Positions 1 to 8,251 of a stretch of DNA of 64,000 nt are shown piece after piece. A model generated the notes under the pieces. The model was not told the DNA's origin. It did no database searches and saw only the letters and a list, made by a program, of their open reading frames with translations. Numbering within the stretch: position 1 is the stretch's first letter; every line of letters begins with the position of its first letter. The position numbers were made by a program, and so were the translations under genes. Source of the stretch: Panacibacter ginsenosidivorans (GTDB taxonomy: Bacteria; Bacteroidota; Bacteroidia; Chitinophagales; Chitinophagaceae); the NCBI RefSeq assembly GCF_007971225.1, contig NZ_CP042435.1:1863501-1927500 (forward strand), read 5' to 3'.

Positions 1-50
1 GGCATCCAGTAAAAATGATTTTCATATTATTGCCCCATCTTGCCATAAAA

Positions 51-70
51 GTTGAAGAGTGCGACGCAAC
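51..70 (-). repeat. R1: B arm of the dispersed palindromic repeat
   Basis: One B arm, read on the minus strand, in the leader region of pheT. Its inner end is TTCAAC rather than the usual TTGTAC, and exactly the same 20 bases recur at R3 and R4. The conserved outer flank (GCCGGGCTC followed by an A-rich run) extends to about position 115. A partner arm is not visible in the 50 bases available to the left and may lie outside the window. Confidence 0.85.
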
Positions 71-168
71 AGGAGTTTAATTATTGAAATACAGCCGGGC
101 TCAAAATAATTCCAACACTAAAATATACACAGGAAAGCTTTTATGCCGCCAAGCTTGCAGGCATGAAT

Positions 169-176
169 TATATTTG
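169..176 (+). promoter_or_regulatory. Putative -7 box of the pheT promoter
   Basis: TATATTTG fits the Bacteroidota TAnnTTTG -7 consensus and lies 25 bases before the pheT start. I see no well-spaced -33 TTG element, so the call rests on the -7 box and its position. Confidence 0.45.
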
Positions 177-201
177 CAGCCATTATAAATAGCATAGCTA
201 C

Positions 202-2628
202 ATGACGATCTCTTATAACTGGCTGAGTGAATACCTGCCCGAAAAGATTGAACCGGAAAGATTATCAAGGATACTTACATCCATTGGACTTGAGGTAGAA
301 AGCCTTGAAACATACGAAAACATAAAAGGTGGTCTGAAAGGATTGGTGATTGGCCAGGTACTGGAGTGCGAAAAACATCCCGGTGCAGATAAACTTTCTG
401 TAACCAAAGTAACTGTTGGTAACGGTGAACCATTGCAGATTGTTTGTGGTGCGCCCAATGTGGCCGCGGGACAGAAAGTAATTGTAGCAAAGGTTGGCAC
501 AACTATACACCCAATATCAGGTGAACCGCTTACTATGAAAGTAGCAAAGATCCGCGGCGTTGAAAGCCATGGTATGATCTGCGCTGAAGATGAGATTGGT
601 ATTGGTGAAAGTCATGCAGGTATTATGGTTTTGTCCGAAACTGTAAAAGTGGGCACCGCAGCCAGCGATTACTTCGGCATTTATACAGATCACATTTTCG
701 AGATCGGCCTTACACCTAACAGGATGGATGCAATGAGCCATATGGGTGTTGCCAAAGATGTATGCGCTTATCTTTCTCACCACAACAGGAAGAAAACAAA
801 ACCGGTTACACCATTTGTAAATGCTTTTAAACCGGATAATAATGACCTGCCCATAAAAGTAACTATTGAAAACACAGAAGCGTGCCAACGCTATGCCGGT
901 GTAAGCATAAAAAATGTGACTATAAAACCATCTCCTGAATGGTTGCAAAATAAACTGAAAGCGATCGGATTAAGACCCATCAGTAACATTGTCGATATTA
1001 CCAATTATGTATTGCATGAAACTGGCCAGCCATTGCACGCTTTTGATGCAGACGCCATAACCGGTTCTAAGATCATTGTAAAGAACCTGCCGGCCGGCAC
1101 CATTTTTAAAACATTGGATGATAAGGATCGCGTACTAACAGCAGATGATCTAATGATCTGTAATGAAGTGGAAGGCATGTGTATCGGCGGTGTTTTTGGT
1201 GGTATAAAAAGCGGCGTAAAAGAAGCTACGAAAAATATTTTTCTGGAGAGTGCCTGGTTCAATCCTGTAAACATCAGAAGAACATCTGTGCAACATGGAT
1301 TGCGCACAGATGCTGCTACACGTTTTGAGAAGGGTGTTGATATTTCCAATACAGTAAATGTTTTGAAACGTGCTGCACTGCTTATCAAAGAAATTGCAGG
1401 TGGTGAAATTGCAAGTGATGTCGTTGATGTTTATCCTGATAAAAAAGATAAAGTACAGGTTGCCATTAAGTATCATTATTTGAAAAAACTGAGTGGTAAA
1501 AATTATCACCAGGATTCTATCAAAAATATCCTTGAAAGCCTCGGCTTTGAAATTGTAAAAGAAGGCATGGACGAGATTCGCGTAGCGGTACCTTTCAGCA
1601 AGCCTGATATAAGCTTACCCGCAGATATTGTGGAAGAAATTATCCGCATAGATGGCCTCGACAATATTGAAATACCAAAAGGTATTTACTTAACGCCTTC
1701 TAATGAAGGCACCGTTTATACAGAAAGACTAAAGGAGAAAATGGCTGATTATCTTGTTGGCTTAGGCTTCCATGAAATATTGACCAATTCAATTACGAAC
1801 AGTAAATATTACAATGAAGAAGTTGCAGCAACTACCGTGAAAATGGTCAATAATTTAAGTGCTGATCTTGATGTGTTGCGTCCATCCATGCTGGAGACCG
1901 GGCTTGAATCAATTGCATATAATATCAACCGTAAAAATAACAACCTGCGTTTCTTTGAATTTGGAAAAATTTATTTCTCAGAAAATGTTGGCGTGTATAA
2001 AGAAGAAGAACATTTTTCAGTTTTCATTACCGGTAATAATGATAATGACAACTGGCGAAAAAACAGCATGGCACCGGATTTCTTTACAGCAAAGGGCATT
2101 GCCTTTGCTTTATGCAGATTATGTGGTCTTTCAGGAATGCAACTGGAAGAACCTACGAGCATTTATTATGGAAGGAAGCATAATTTAAAAATAAAAAATA
2201 ACATCCTCGGCACGATTGCTGAAGTAAGTAATAATTACCTGCAGGGGTTTGATATAAAACAGCCGGTATATTTTATTGACTTTTATTATGCGCCACTCAT
2301 AAACTTAATTGAAAAACAAAAGATCGTTTATAAAGAAGTATCAAAATTCCCGGCAGTACAAAGAGATATTGCACTGGTGGTTGAAAAAGCCATAACATTT
2401 GCAGAGATAGAAAAAGTGATAAAGAAACTGAACCTTTCAAAATTGCAGGAAATAAAATTATTCGATGTATTTGAAAGTGATAAATTGGGTGCAGATAAAA
2501 AATCATTAGCTATTAATTTTACTTTTCTTGACGAAGAAAAAACACTTATTGATAAAGAGACCGATAACATGATGCAAAAAATAATGCAGGCGTGCGAAAA
2601 AGAATTGAACGCCGTAATTAGAAAATAA
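202..2628 (+). CDS. pheT: Phenylalanine--tRNA ligase beta subunit
   Basis: Beta subunit of the cytoplasmic (alpha-beta)2 enzyme that charges tRNA-Phe. The 808-residue protein has the full family architecture: an N-terminal EMAP-type tRNA-binding OB fold (about residues 40-150, with GQVLECEKHPGADKL), B3/B4 editing region, B5 domain, catalytic-like core and a C-terminal FDX-ACB anticodon-binding domain beginning near KFPAVQRDIALVV. The length is normal for the family. The ATG at 202 directly precedes the conserved opening MTISYNWLSEYL. pheS is not adjacent. The two genes downstream follow within 6 and 3 bases, so pheT probably heads a three-gene operon with the coiled-coil gene and zapA. Confidence 0.97.
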   Translation: MTISYNWLSEYLPEKIEPERLSRILTSIGLEVESLETYENIKGGLKGLVIGQVLECEKHPGADKLSVTKVTVGNGEPLQIVCGAPNVAAGQKVIVAKVGTTIHPISGEPLTMKVAKIRGVESHGMICAEDEIGIGESHAGIMVLSETVKVGTAASDYFGIYTDHIFEIGLTPNRMDAMSHMGVAKDVCAYLSHHNRKKTKPVTPFVNAFKPDNNDLPIKVTIENTEACQRYAGVSIKNVTIKPSPEWLQNKLKAIGLRPISNIVDITNYVLHETGQPLHAFDADAITGSKIIVKNLPAGTIFKTLDDKDRVLTADDLMICNEVEGMCIGGVFGGIKSGVKEATKNIFLESAWFNPVNIRRTSVQHGLRTDAATRFEKGVDISNTVNVLKRAALLIKEIAGGEIASDVVDVYPDKKDKVQVAIKYHYLKKLSGKNYHQDSIKNILESLGFEIVKEGMDEIRVAVPFSKPDISLPADIVEEIIRIDGLDNIEIPKGIYLTPSNEGTVYTERLKEKMADYLVGLGFHEILTNSITNSKYYNEEVAATTVKMVNNLSADLDVLRPSMLETGLESIAYNINRKNNNLRFFEFGKIYFSENVGVYKEEEHFSVFITGNNDNDNWRKNSMAPDFFTAKGIAFALCRLCGLSGMQLEEPTSIYYGRKHNLKIKNNILGTIAEVSNNYLQGFDIKQPVYFIDFYYAPLINLIEKQKIVYKEVSKFPAVQRDIALVVEKAITFAEIEKVIKKLNLSKLQEIKLFDVFESDKLGADKKSLAINFTFLDEEKTLIDKETDNMMQKIMQACEKELNAVIRK

Positions 2629-2633
2629 TTACC

Positions 2634-2921
2634 ATGGAACAACTGGAATTACAAGTAAAAAATCTGTACACCAAACTTCAGCAATTGCTGAAGCAAAACC
2701 AGTTGTTGCAAAAACAGAATGCGGCTTTACAAAAAGAAATTCTTGCACTCAAAACATCTGTTGAGGAAAAAAAAGAAACAGTAACAAAGATGCAACAGCA
2801 AATGGATGTTTTTAAATTAAGTGCCAATGCGCTTGATGAAAAAGAAAAACAGGAATTGAGAAAAAGGATCGACATGTATCTTGCCGAAATAGAGAAATGC
2901 CTGACACTTATAAATGAATAA
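2634..2921 (+). CDS. Short coiled-coil protein, ZapB-like
   Basis: A 95-residue protein that is almost entirely predicted coiled coil: heptad-spaced Leu with many Gln, Lys and Glu from residue 1 to about 65, then a charged helix. There is no signal peptide or membrane segment. It begins 6 bases after pheT and ends 3 bases before zapA. The size, composition and coupling to zapA suggest a ZapB-like partner that links ZapA to the division ring. This is inference from context, because coiled coils of this length carry little specific sequence signal. Confidence 0.75.
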   Translation: MEQLELQVKNLYTKLQQLLKQNQLLQKQNAALQKEILALKTSVEEKKETVTKMQQQMDVFKLSANALDEKEKQELRKRIDMYLAEIEKCLTLINE

Positions 2922-2923
2922 AT

Positions 2924-3220
2924 ATGGAAGCATTGATACCCGTAAATGTTATTATTGGCGACCGTACTTACCGTTTAAAGATAGAGCCGGAAGACGAAGA
3001 AACATTACGCAGGTCTGTAAAGCTCATTAACGAAAAGATCATTGAATTCCGTGGCACATTTGCAGGTAAAGACATGCAGGATTTTATATCAATGGTGCTT
3101 ATTTGGTTTACTACAGAGCAATCAAAAAATGGTGGTCAGCATTTTCAATTAGAAGAAACGATCAGCAAGTTATCACAAATGGAAGAGTTGATTGATAAAG
3201 CACTCAGTGGAAGTAGTTAA
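2924..3220 (+). CDS. zapA: Cell division protein ZapA
   Basis: A 98-residue ZapA homologue. The N-terminal half shows the family beta-hairpin and helix (VNVIIGDRTYRLKIEPEDE, then a LRRSVKLINEKI helix), and the C-terminal half is the long dimerising coiled coil. ZapA binds FtsZ and promotes protofilament bundling at midcell. It is the last gene of the pheT transcription unit and is followed by a clear rho-independent terminator. In many Bacteroidota a 6S RNA gene and rny follow zapA. Neither is present here. Confidence 0.9.
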   Translation: MEALIPVNVIIGDRTYRLKIEPEDEETLRRSVKLINEKIIEFRGTFAGKDMQDFISMVLIWFTTEQSKNGGQHFQLEETISKLSQMEELIDKALSGSS

Positions 3221-3257
3221 TGTGTAAAGTAAATAAAGTAGTATTAAGTATATAAAG

Positions 3258-3283
3258 GCTTGCAGGTGATGCAGGCTTTTTTT
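3258..3283 (+). terminator. Rho-independent terminator after zapA
   Basis: A 7-bp stem, GCTTGCA at 3258-3264 with TGCAGGC at 3270-3276 (one G-U pair), has a 5-base loop and is followed directly by seven T residues. It lies 38 bases after the zapA stop codon. Confidence 0.8.
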
Positions 3284-3315
3284 GTGACCGGCTGTAGCAT
3301 TACAATTATGCTTTT

Positions 3316-3405
3316 GTTGTGTCACTCACTTGTACGTCCTGTTTTTTATTCAACATTATATAATATTGCTAAAGTAAATTCAAAAGTATAAGTGTGCGAC
3401 GCAAC
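3316..3405. repeat. R2: paired A-B repeat element
   Basis: A arm at 3316-3335, 50-base interior, B arm (minus orientation) at 3386-3405. The interior holds a short AT palindrome around CAACATTATATAATATTG. Outer flanks resemble the family: GACCGGCTGTAGCATT on the left and GCTCGGCTCAAAA on the right. It lies between two converging genes. Confidence 0.9.
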
Positions 3406-3442
3406 AGGAGATGCAAAATGTAAAAAAGCTCGGCTCAAAAAA

Positions 3443-4141
3443 TTAATTATTTAATTGCTCAAGCAATTCACTCTTTTCTATAACACCTTGTTTGCGCCAG
3501 ACTTCTTTGCCATTTTTATAGATAATAAAAGTTGGCAACGCGGTTACATTTTGCTGTTGCATTACATTAGTATTTATTCCACCATCCACTCTTACAATCT
3601 TGAATTTATCTTTTGCTGTTGATTGCAATTCATTAATAACAGGTTCCATTTTTCTGCAGGGCGGGCACCACTCTGCACCAAAATCTATCAAGACAACATT
3701 TGATGAAGTAGTATAAGTTTTATAATCGGCATCAGTGATCTGGGGCGTATTTGAAGCGCCTTCCACGGGTTTATTCTCGATCTTCCATTGAGTAAAACCA
3801 CCTTTAAGATTTTCAACTGTTGTGAATCCATTTTGTGCTAACCACTGTGCAGCTTTACCACTACGGCCTCCCGATGCGCAATACACCAATACGGGTTTTG
3901 ATTTATCAAGGTATTGCACCCGGTCTTTGAATTGTTCAGGGTTCATCCAGTCTGCAAGCATAGCATTTTTTATATGACCGCCCTGATATTCGCCTGCAGT
4001 TCTTACATCGAGCACCTGCACATTTTCTTTTGCCAGATGTTGCTGAAATGTGGAAACATCCACATCTGTATTTGTTTGCTGTGCTGTAGATGAACAGGAG
4101 AACAGCACTACATTCATTAAAACTAAAAATAGATATTTCAT
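3443..4141 (-). CDS. Rhodanese-thioredoxin fusion lipoprotein
   Basis: A 232-residue exported redox protein. Residues 1-16 form a lipoprotein signal with lipobox LFSC (Cys16). Residues about 28-125 are a rhodanese domain with the active-site loop YCASGGRSG (Cys88). Residues about 135-230 are a thioredoxin fold with CPPC (Cys159 and Cys162) and cis-Pro203. It should sit in the periplasm or on an envelope membrane and could couple sulfane-sulfur transfer to thiol-disulfide exchange. Its exact substrate is unknown. The gene converges on the zapA unit and follows the LysM gene by 8 bases, so the two may be co-transcribed. Confidence 0.9.
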   Translation of the reverse strand: MKYLFLVLMNVVLFSCSSTAQQTNTDVDVSTFQQHLAKENVQVLDVRTAGEYQGGHIKNAMLADWMNPEQFKDRVQYLDKSKPVLVYCASGGRSGKAAQWLAQNGFTTVENLKGGFTQWKIENKPVEGASNTPQITDADYKTYTTSSNVVLIDFGAEWCPPCRKMEPVINELQSTAKDKFKIVRVDGGINTNVMQQQNVTALPTFIIYKNGKEVWRKQGVIEKSELLEQLNN

Positions 4142-4149
4142 AATTGGAT

Positions 4150-5217
4150 TTATTGATAGTATTGAATAGTTAAAGGAAATTTATCGTCTTGCACATTTAA
4201 TGCAGCAGCGGCAGCTTCGCTTATACGAAATTGAAGCCCTTTGTTTTCTTTCATGTCATCCAGTTTCCAAAGCACTTTTGCGTAAACAATATTTCCGTTT
4301 GGTGCGCTGATCTTTACGATAGAACCCGATGGCGCATCATTCATCAGTATATAATATTTTTTGTCACTCCAGCCACTGGCAGTTTTAAATATCATGGCAG
4401 TGCCACTTTTATTAGCAGTTGATCTGCCGGATGCCTGATCCCCAAAATTCTTTGCAAAGAAATTATCACTGCCATCAGCAGCAGCATTTATAGTTGGTCG
4501 TTGTTTTTGTTCTGTAATTATATATGCTGCTGGTTTCTTTTCTTCAACAGCTTTATTTTCTTTGGCACTTATATCTGCTGCAGATTTTTCTGTAGCCGTT
4601 TTATCGACATTGACCGGTTCGTTGACTATCAATGGCGGTGTTTGATCGGGAACAGCAGCAATAGCTTTTGACTCTTCCATTGTCTTTCTTTTGGCTATTG
4701 CATCAGGTATACCATCAACACTAACTGCAAGCACCTCTCCTGTTTCAAGATTATTATCTTTTTTGTAATTCCATTTTTGCAGTTGCTCAACTGTAATACC
4801 ATACTTTTTACTGATACTGTACATTGTTTCTTTGGGCTCAACAATGTGCGTTAATTCTTTAGATAAGCTCTTTGATTTTGTGGTTGCTGCCGGTGTCTGT
4901 GTGAGGGGTGGTGAATCTTTAACTACTGGAGGTTTTGCTTTAGTTGGAACAGGCGGTACTTCTTTTGTCGTACCACCGCGTACAACAGTCTGACCACTTG
5001 CAGGTATTTTAATTTTTTGCCCGACAGCAAGTTTGGTATCTGCATGCATTCCATTCAATCGCATGATATCACCGACTGTAGTTTTATATTTTTCTGCAAG
5101 CATTGAAAGTGTTTCACCTTGTGCCAGTGTATGTAACGTATATTTTACATTTTGTGCAAAAAGAGAAACATTTAAAAACAATGCGCATGTAAAGAGTAAT
5201 AAGAATATCTTTTTCAT
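4150..5217 (-). CDS. Secreted protein with two LysM domains
   Basis: A 355-residue exported protein, counting from the Met at 5217. That Met starts a clean signal peptide (KKIFLLLFTCALFLNVSLFAQ), whereas an upstream in-frame Met at 5235 would add MKICSY. Two LysM peptidoglycan-binding domains follow: about residues 25-70 (HTLAQGETLSMLAEKY) and 122-165 (HIVEPKETMYSISKKY). A Pro/Lys/Ala-rich linker leads to a C-terminal beta-rich domain of about 100 residues that may be a double-psi barrel (RlpA-like). The likely role is in cell-wall binding or maintenance. No catalytic residues are evident. Confidence 0.85.
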   Translation of the reverse strand: MKKIFLLLFTCALFLNVSLFAQNVKYTLHTLAQGETLSMLAEKYKTTVGDIMRLNGMHADTKLAVGQKIKIPASGQTVVRGGTTKEVPPVPTKAKPPVVKDSPPLTQTPAATTKSKSLSKELTHIVEPKETMYSISKKYGITVEQLQKWNYKKDNNLETGEVLAVSVDGIPDAIAKRKTMEESKAIAAVPDQTPPLIVNEPVNVDKTATEKSAADISAKENKAVEEKKPAAYIITEQKQRPTINAAADGSDNFFAKNFGDQASGRSTANKSGTAMIFKTASGWSDKKYYILMNDAPSGSIVKISAPNGNIVYAKVLWKLDDMKENKGLQFRISEAAAAALNVQDDKFPLTIQYYQ

Positions 5218-5246
5218 GTATGAACAGATTTTCAATGCAGGTAAAA

Positions 5247-6599
5247 TTAGTCTTTTAAAATTCTCCAGTTCACGGGGTAATAATTATTGATGCGGTTGTG
5301 CAAAACTTTCATCCAGCCGAGGTTTATTCCACAGTAATTAACCAATGCCCAACCTTTAACAGAGTCCTCAATAATAAACTCTTTCCGCTTTAAATATTGC
5401 AAAGCTTGTTCTTTACTGACATATACAACCGGAACCCGGTCATTCATCAGCAAGCTTAATGCCAGTTCATGATCCGGAATCACATCTTTACCTTTTAGTG
5501 AACCAATTGTAATGCCGGCTTTACGTAAGTATAAACTCTTTTGCAGTAAAGCAAGATCATTTTTCCATTGTTGCGGAATAGCAATAATGTTGTCAGCCTG
5601 TTTGAAAAAGAAAAGTGATTGGTCATTTTTAATCCATTCTTTGATCAATGCATTTTCATTTTTTGAAATGGATGGTATAGATAGTGGTTTAAAATCATTC
5701 CCATAGCCATCATTTTTTTTAAATGCAGCAATAAAAAAACCTTCCCCTTTTACTTTATCCGGATAGAAGCGATAACCATAATTTTTTTTTGACGTAATTG
5801 TTTCAACAATGCTCCACTCATCTTCAATTTTTAACTTTACCCCGGAAACATTAAACTCTCCGCTCATCCAGTTAAGTATATCTTCATCTTCTTCTTTCGA
5901 ATAGGAACAAGTTGAGTAAATTAATATCCCATCTTTTTTCAGGGCAGGATATATATCCGCCAGGATCCTTTGCTGGCGATGGCTACAGAGTGCCACATTC
6001 GCTTCACTCCATTCATTAATTGCGTCAGGATCTTTTCTGAATAAGCCACTGCCGCTGCATGGAGCATCAACAACTATTACATCAAAATAATTTTCAAGAG
6101 AAGAAAAATCTTTTGGGTCATTGTTCGTAACAATCACATTATCATTACCCCATTTTGTAATATTTTCAACAAGAATATTGGCTCTTGATTTAATTACTTC
6201 ATTCGACACAAGTAATCCATCTTTGAAATAAGACGCCAGCAATGTACTCTTGCCACCGGGTGCTGCACAAAGATCGAGCACTTTCAAACCTGTTGTTTCA
6301 GCACCTACGGCCTGTTGCAATACATGCCACAAAAACATACTGCTTGCTTCCTGCACATAATACGCACCACCATGAAATAAAGGGTCAAATGTAAATGATG
6401 GACGCTCTGTTAAATATTTCCCATACCTGCACCATGGAACTGGTTCTTCATTAAACATTGACCATTCACCATTGACCTTTTTATCAGGGTTTAAACGCAC
6501 GCTGGTAACCTGCATACCAGATGCATGCACTTTTTTAAAAGCTTCTTCATCAAAGCCTTTTACATTTTGCAAACTTTTTATAAGTGCTTGTGGCAACAT
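5247..6599 (-). CDS. NOL1/NOP2/Sun-family rRNA m5C methyltransferase (RsmF-like)
   Basis: A 450-residue SAM-dependent RNA cytosine-C5 methyltransferase. The SAM site KVLDLCAAPGGKSTLLAS, motif VVDAPCSGSGLFRKDP and catalytic YSTCSYSKEEDE are all present. A C-terminal RsmF-type RNA-binding domain follows (EHVIPDHELALSLL-like region, then the VKGWALVNYCGINLGWMK tail). I place the start at the Met at 6599 (MLPQALIKSL). An upstream Met at 6659 would make the coding region run through the terminator stem at 6643-6671. Bases 6449-6476 carry an in-frame 7-bp tandem repeat that encodes the linker KVNGEWSMFN before the conserved PVPWCRYG. Confidence 0.9.
   Translation of the reverse strand: MLPQALIKSLQNVKGFDEEAFKKVHASGMQVTSVRLNPDKKVNGEWSMFNEEPVPWCRYGKYLTERPSFTFDPLFHGGAYYVQEASSMFLWHVLQQAVGAETTGLKVLDLCAAPGGKSTLLASYFKDGLLVSNEVIKSRANILVENITKWGNDNVIVTNNDPKDFSSLENYFDVIVVDAPCSGSGLFRKDPDAINEWSEANVALCSHRQQRILADIYPALKKDGILIYSTCSYSKEEDEDILNWMSGEFNVSGVKLKIEDEWSIVETITSKKNYGYRFYPDKVKGEGFFIAAFKKNDGYGNDFKPLSIPSISKNENALIKEWIKNDQSLFFFKQADNIIAIPQQWKNDLALLQKSLYLRKAGITIGSLKGKDVIPDHELALSLLMNDRVPVVYVSKEQALQYLKRKEFIIEDSVKGWALVNYCGINLGWMKVLHNRINNYYPVNWRILKD
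6449..6476 (-). repeat. Four 7-bp tandem units inside the rRNA methyltransferase gene
   Basis: Four consecutive heptamers with period exactly 7. In the coding strand the first two are GTCAATG GTGAATG, and the last is the degenerate TTTAATG. Twenty-eight bases is not a multiple of three, but the reading frame runs through open. The units closely resemble the intergenic heptads at 32959-32979. Confidence 0.8.
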
Positions 6600-6642
6600 T
6601 GTATGTGGCAAAAATACCGGAATAGCTTTTAAAGATTTGGTA

Positions 6643-6671
6643 ATAAAAAAAGCCATCAAAAAGATGGCTTT
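6643..6671 (-). terminator. Rho-independent terminator after carA (minus strand)
   Basis: A perfect 9-bp stem, AAAGCCATC at 6649-6657 with GATGGCTTT at 6663-6671, has a 5-base loop. On the minus strand it is followed by a T run. It ends the carA transcript and separates it from the methyltransferase gene, which also fixes that gene's start downstream of the stem. Confidence 0.8.
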
Positions 6672-6752
6672 AAATTTATTTATGAACTTAACTTTTATTA
6701 CTACTATTTAACTTCTGTTGAGCAATTTGCGTGTCGAAGCAGCAAATTTGAA

Positions 6753-6813
6753 CACTTGTACGTTTTTGTTCTTTGCTCAGCAAAGATAAAAGCGTTGAAG
6801 AGTGCGACGCAAC
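6753..6813. repeat. R3: B arm with a decayed left partner
   Basis: The B arm (minus orientation) at 6794-6813 is identical to those of R1 and R4. On the left only the inner CACTTGTAC (6753-6761) of a partner arm survives. The interior contains the palindrome TCTTTGCTCAGCAAAGA. It lies between carA and the methyltransferase gene. Confidence 0.75.
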
Positions 6814-6849
6814 AACACTTAATAGCATTACCGCAGCTTAGTACGAAAA

Positions 6850-7950
6850 CTAGTTCGCTTTAATCATGTTGATGAAATCATCAAACAAATAACGGCTGTC
6901 ATGCGGACCCGGTGTGCTTTCCGGGTGATACTGTACACTAAACGCTGGCTTATCTTTCAAACGAATACCTTCAATACTGTTATCATTAAGATTAACGTGT
7001 GTGATCTCAACATTTGGATGATTTCTCACTGCTTCGGGCAACACACCAAAGCCATGATTCTGCGTAGTGATCTCACACTGACCGGTGATAATATTTTTCA
7101 CCGGGTGGTTCAATCCACGGTGACCATGATGCATTTTGAAAGTTGGAATATCATTTGCTAAAGCCAGCAACTGGTGACCAAGACAAATTCCAAACAACGG
7201 TTTATTTTCTTTCAGAATTTCTTTCAATGTTTCCACTGCATAAGGCATGGCAGCGGGATCTCCGGGGCCGTTGGAGATAAAATAACCATCGGGGTTAAAT
7301 TCTTTCAACCTGCTGGTGGACGTTTTTGCAGGATGTACCCTTACATATGCACCACGTGCTGCCAGACAGGTAATGATGTTTCTTTTTACACCAAAATCAA
7401 GCACCGCAATTTTTATAGACGCATCAGTATCTCCCACTTCGTACTCTTCTTTTGTGCTTACAAGGCTGGCAAGCTCAAGGCCGTCCATATCCGGCACCTT
7501 GGCAAGTTCAGCTTTTAACTGTTCTATATCTGATATCTCAGAAGATATAATACAGTTCATAGCACCTTTGGTGCGTATGTGTGATACCAAGGCTCTTGTA
7601 TCTATTGCTTCAATAGAAACAATATCATTTGCCTTAAGATAAGCATCAAGACTGTCTGTCGCCTGGTAGCGGGAGAATTTATCTTCAAGGTTTCTGCCAA
7701 TAAGGCCACGAATCTTTACACCATTACTTTCTGTATCGGCGTCTTTTACACCGTAGTTACCTACGTGCACATTGTTCATGATCAGTATCTGGCCTGAGTA
7801 ACTGGGGTCTGTAAAAACTTCCTGGTAGCCTGTCATGCCGGTATTAAAACATATTTCCCCGGTAGTGGTGCCAATCTTTCCAAATGCTTTACCATGAAAT
7901 ACATTTCCATCAGCTAACAATAAAACGGCAGGTTGTTGTGAATTCGGCAT
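6850..7950 (-). CDS. carA: Carbamoyl-phosphate synthase small subunit
   Basis: Glutaminase subunit that releases ammonia from glutamine for carbamoyl phosphate synthesis, feeding pyrimidine and arginine pathways. The 366-residue protein has the N-terminal CPSase small-chain domain (about 1-150, with GMTGYQEVFTDPSYSGQI) and a C-terminal class I amidotransferase with nucleophile Cys256 (GICLGHQ), His342 and Glu344 (QYHPES). The length is typical. It lies downstream of rplQ on the same strand but is separated from it by a terminator and repeat R4. carB is not in the window. A minus-strand terminator follows at 6643-6671. Confidence 0.97.
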   Translation of the reverse strand: MPNSQQPAVLLLADGNVFHGKAFGKIGTTTGEICFNTGMTGYQEVFTDPSYSGQILIMNNVHVGNYGVKDADTESNGVKIRGLIGRNLEDKFSRYQATDSLDAYLKANDIVSIEAIDTRALVSHIRTKGAMNCIISSEISDIEQLKAELAKVPDMDGLELASLVSTKEEYEVGDTDASIKIAVLDFGVKRNIITCLAARGAYVRVHPAKTSTSRLKEFNPDGYFISNGPGDPAAMPYAVETLKEILKENKPLFGICLGHQLLALANDIPTFKMHHGHRGLNHPVKNIITGQCEITTQNHGFGVLPEAVRNHPNVEITHVNLNDNSIEGIRLKDKPAFSVQYHPESTPGPHDSRYLFDDFINMIKAN

Positions 7951-8068
7951 TATTTATTTTCTTGTTTCAGTTTGCAAAAAAAGAATATGATTTCTAAATA
8001 TGGATAAAAAGTTTGTCACACTATTTTTCCTTTTGTGTTACAAGCCATTGTGCAGGTAGCGTCCACCT

Positions 8069-8132
8069 GTTGTGTCACTCACTTGTACGTCCTGTTCATT
8101 AATGAACAAGGTGTTGAAGAGTGCGACGCAAC
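8069..8132. repeat. R4: compact A-B repeat element
   Basis: A arm at 8069-8088 and B arm (minus orientation) at 8113-8132 enclose only 24 bases, dominated by the palindrome TGTTCATTAATGAACA. The whole element could fold into one imperfect hairpin. It lies in the 301-base gap between carA and rplQ, which otherwise holds only the rplQ terminator. Confidence 0.9.
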
Positions 8133-8196
8133 GAAAGCTTAATATCTATTTTACATTATGGCTCATAAAAAATATCTTCCAAAAATAACGTGCAAC

Positions 8197-8231
8197 AAAA
8201 AAGGCAAAACCGGTAAACGATCTTGCCTTTT
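8197..8231 (-). terminator. Probable terminator of the alpha ribosomal operon
   Basis: A 9-bp stem, AAAAGGCAA at 8199-8207 with TTGCCTTTT at 8223-8231, has a 15-base loop. The minus strand continues into a short T run. It lies 20 bases after the rplQ stop codon. The loop is longer than ideal. Confidence 0.6.
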
Positions 8232-8251
8232 GTATTTTTAAAACTGCTTCA

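Noticed and set aside
3221-3442. A 6S RNA gene after zapA, expected from gene order in other Bacteroidota
   Set aside because: The gap contains a terminator and R2 only; no long 6S-like open-bulge hairpin could be drawn.
6600-6659. Twenty extra N-terminal residues on the rRNA methyltransferase
   Set aside because: The frame is open, but it runs through the terminator hairpin of carA, and the residues do not resemble the family start.
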